64,000 nt of DNA from Novosphingobium sp. Gsoil 351 (GTDB taxonomy: Bacteria > Pseudomonadota > Alphaproteobacteria > Sphingomonadales > Sphingomonadaceae). The position numbers and the translations under genes are program-made. Positions 62,463 through 64,000 of this stretch are shown one piece after another (position 1 is the stretch's first letter; every line of letters starts with the position of its first letter). The stretch covers positions 2,943,501-3,007,500 of the forward strand of contig NZ_CP046120.1 in NCBI RefSeq assembly GCF_009707465.1, written 5' to 3'. The notes beneath the pieces were generated by a model. That model saw only the letters and a program-made list of their open reading frames with translations. It made no database searches and was not told the origin of the DNA.

Positions 62463-63509
62463 ATGCACTTCCTCGACCAGGCCAAGATCTTCATCCGCTC
62501 CGGCGCGGGTGGCCCGGGTGCGGTGGCGTTCCGGCGCGAGAAGTATGTCGAGTACGGCGGACCCGACGGCGGCGACGGGGGCAAGGGCGGGGACATCGTC
62601 TTCGTCGCCGTGCCCGGTCTCAACACGTTGATCGACTTCCGCTACTCGCAGCACTTCAAGGCCAGGCGGGGCGGCGGAGGCGCGGGCAAGAACCGCACCG
62701 GCGCCGGCGCGGACGACATGATCATCGAAGTGCCCGTCGGCACCCAGATACTGGCCGACGACGAGGACCGCACGCTCATCGCCGATATGGCCGTGGAGGG
62801 CCAACGTCTGGTCCTGTTGCGCGGGGGTGACGGCGGGCGCGGCAACGCCAGCTACAAGAGCTCGACCAACCGCGCCCCGCGCCAGCACGGTACCGGCTGG
62901 CCCGGTGCCGAGATGTACGTCTGGCTGCGGCTAAAGCTGCTCGCCGACGCCGGCCTCGTCGGTCTGCCCAACGCGGGCAAATCGACCTTCATCAACCAGG
63001 TGACCAATGCCGAGGCCAAAGTCGGCGCCTATCCCTTCACCACCGTCCGCCCGCAGTTGGGCGTGGTCCGGCACAAGGCACGCGAGTTCGTGCTCGCCGA
63101 CATTCCCGGACTGATCGAAGGCGCTGCCGACGGCGCGGGGATCGGCGACCGCTTCCTCGGCCACATCGAACGCTGCCGCGTGCTGATCCACCTCGTCGAT
63201 ATTTCGGGCGACGATCCGGCCGAGGCGATGCGGATCGTCGCCGGGGAACTCGCCGCCTATGGCGCCGGGCTCGACGAGAAACCGACGCTGGTCGCGCTCA
63301 ACAAGGTCGATCTCGCCGATCCTGAACTGGTCGCGGGCTTCTCCGCCGAATTGCGCGCGGCGGGTGCGGAGGAAGTCTTCGCGATCTCCGGCGCGACCGG
63401 TGAAGGCGTGCCCGCGCTGCTCGACGCGGTGCTCGGCTACCTGCCGCAGCGCTCCTCCCTTGAGCGGGCCACCGGCGGCGAAGTGGGCGAGGAGTGGTCG
63501 CCGGTTTGA
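62463..63509 (+). CDS. obgE: GTPase ObgE/CgtA
   Basis: A 348-residue ribosome-associated GTPase, needed for 50S assembly and cell-cycle control. N-terminal glycine-rich Obg fold (about 1-158: FLDQAKIFIRSGAGGPGAVA, GGPDGGDGGKGGDIV). G domain: GLPNAGKSTFINQVTNAEAK (G1), PFTTVRPQLGVV (G2), ADIPGLIEGAADGAGIG (G3), NKVD (G4), and AISGATGEGVPAL (G5). It lacks a long OCT domain, as usual in alphaproteobacteria. Confidence 0.96.
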   Translation: MHFLDQAKIFIRSGAGGPGAVAFRREKYVEYGGPDGGDGGKGGDIVFVAVPGLNTLIDFRYSQHFKARRGGGGAGKNRTGAGADDMIIEVPVGTQILADDEDRTLIADMAVEGQRLVLLRGGDGGRGNASYKSSTNRAPRQHGTGWPGAEMYVWLRLKLLADAGLVGLPNAGKSTFINQVTNAEAKVGAYPFTTVRPQLGVVRHKAREFVLADIPGLIEGAADGAGIGDRFLGHIERCRVLIHLVDISGDDPAEAMRIVAGELAAYGAGLDEKPTLVALNKVDLADPELVAGFSAELRAAGAEEVFAISGATGEGVPALLDAVLGYLPQRSSLERATGGEVGEEWSPV

Positions 63510-63661
63510 CGGCGATGCCGTAGCCTTGTCCGTTCGGACAATGCTGCACTGCGGTTGACTCGCGCGGGACCGCTGCCTAAGGGCGGCGGCGAAGCTGGCC
63601 GGGTCGCTCCTTGGCCGCCTCTCGCTTTGCCAACCCCTCCGCATGAGGATCCGTTTTCGCC

Positions 63662-63973
63662 GTGGCCGACGACCGCAACGACGCACCTGCCGTTCGGGAA
63701 GACCCGGCAATCGATTCGCTCGAGGATCGGATTGCGGCGGCGCGCTCCGCAGAGGACAAGCGGCTGGGCAAGACGGACGCCCCGGCCGCCGACGCGCGTG
63801 GCCAGGGCATGCAGATCGCCCAGACGATGGTCGGCTATCCGCTGGGTGGGATCGTCGTCGGATGGGTGCTGGACGGCATCTTCGGCACGCGTCCGTGGAT
63901 CATGATCGGCCTGATGTTTCTCGCCTTTTTCGGCGCGTGCCTTCAGGTCGTGCGCTTCAACAAAGCCGACTGA
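63662..63973 (+). CDS. atpI: ATP synthase protein I
   Basis: A 103-residue F1Fo-ATPase accessory protein, thought to help c-ring assembly or Mg2+ supply. A charged N-terminus (DPAIDSLEDRIAAARSAEDK) is followed by two membrane helices: MVGYPLGGIVVGWVLDGIFG and WIMIGLMFLAFFGACLQVV. The start is GTG 63662. It normally opens the atpI-atpB-atpE operon; an ATG overlaps its stop at 63973, but too little sequence follows to name the next gene. Confidence 0.85.
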   Translation: MADDRNDAPAVREDPAIDSLEDRIAAARSAEDKRLGKTDAPAADARGQGMQIAQTMVGYPLGGIVVGWVLDGIFGTRPWIMIGLMFLAFFGACLQVVRFNKAD

Positions 63974-64000
63974 TGCGCGGCGAGTATTCGAGGGACGAGC

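Overview
The window is one continuous, gene-dense stretch of high-GC chromosome. It most likely comes from an alphaproteobacterium of the order Sphingomonadales. The evidence is the gene content and order: rpe - heparinase II/III-like - purH - NDUFA9-like; NifU-like - nitroreductase - tsaB - rimI - mucR - fur - plsC - miaB; a compact dcw cluster ending in ftsZ; and obgE - atpI. A DUF2141 protein, MucR and the style of the intergenic palindromes agree with this. I see no prophage, insertion sequence, CRISPR array or rRNA operon. There is one tRNA gene, Ala(CGC).

Layout. 1-4.2 kb (minus strand): a truncated LysR regulator, a CorC-like CBS protein, ybeY, a PhoH-like ATPase and a secreted DUF2141 protein. 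4.2-8.4 kb (plus): rpe, a heparinase-like protein and purH, closed by a perfect 28-bp inverted repeat. 8.4-14.9 kb (minus): an NDUFA9-like SDR, a CDF metal transporter, two GNATs, a tandem-PilZ protein with a possible leader peptide, a CinA N-domain protein and a Baeyer-Villiger-type monooxygenase. 14.9-16.4 kb: convergent corA and HIT-family genes, each carrying a one-base frameshift. 16.4-22.3 kb: an inositol-lipid cluster. 22.4-28.2 kb (minus): miaB through the NifU-like gene. 28.2-33.2 kb (plus): an FKBP isomerase, an M16 peptidase and class II DAHP synthase. 33.3-35.2 kb: accessory DNA with a stop-interrupted lipoprotein gene, a RelE/HigB-type toxin-antitoxin pair with operator-like dyads, and a hairpin-containing stretch without genes. 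35.2-37.4 kb: cysK and two small membrane proteins. 37.5-56.5 kb: the dcw cluster mraZ-rsmH-ftsL-ftsI-murE-murF-mraY-murD-ftsW-murG-murC-murB-ddl-ftsQ-ftsA-ftsZ, in which almost every junction is a stop/start overlap. 56.6-64 kb: a TPR/SPOR envelope protein, a YbjN-like protein, proC, a BI-1 protein, a proline-rich lipoprotein, tRNA-Ala, obgE and atpI.

The most interesting system is the set at 16.4-22.3 kb: a CDP-alcohol phosphatidyltransferase with a degenerate N-terminal domain, a lipid kinase of the diacylglycerol/ceramide kinase superfamily, a protein that aligns by eye with the mitochondrial CDP-diacylglycerol synthase TAM41, two nucleotidyltransferases and inositol-3-phosphate synthase. 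Together they look like a self-contained route from glucose 6-phosphate and a lipid alcohol to an inositol phospholipid. In a sphingolipid-producing lineage the lipid could be ceramide.

The second main observation concerns sequence quality. Seven genes (corA, HIT, miaB, NifU-like, DAHP synthase, murF, murC) are each broken by exactly one inserted or deleted base. Five of these lie in short G/C homopolymers. Because several of the genes are normally essential, the simplest reading is an assembly with residual homopolymer errors, not a set of real pseudogenes.
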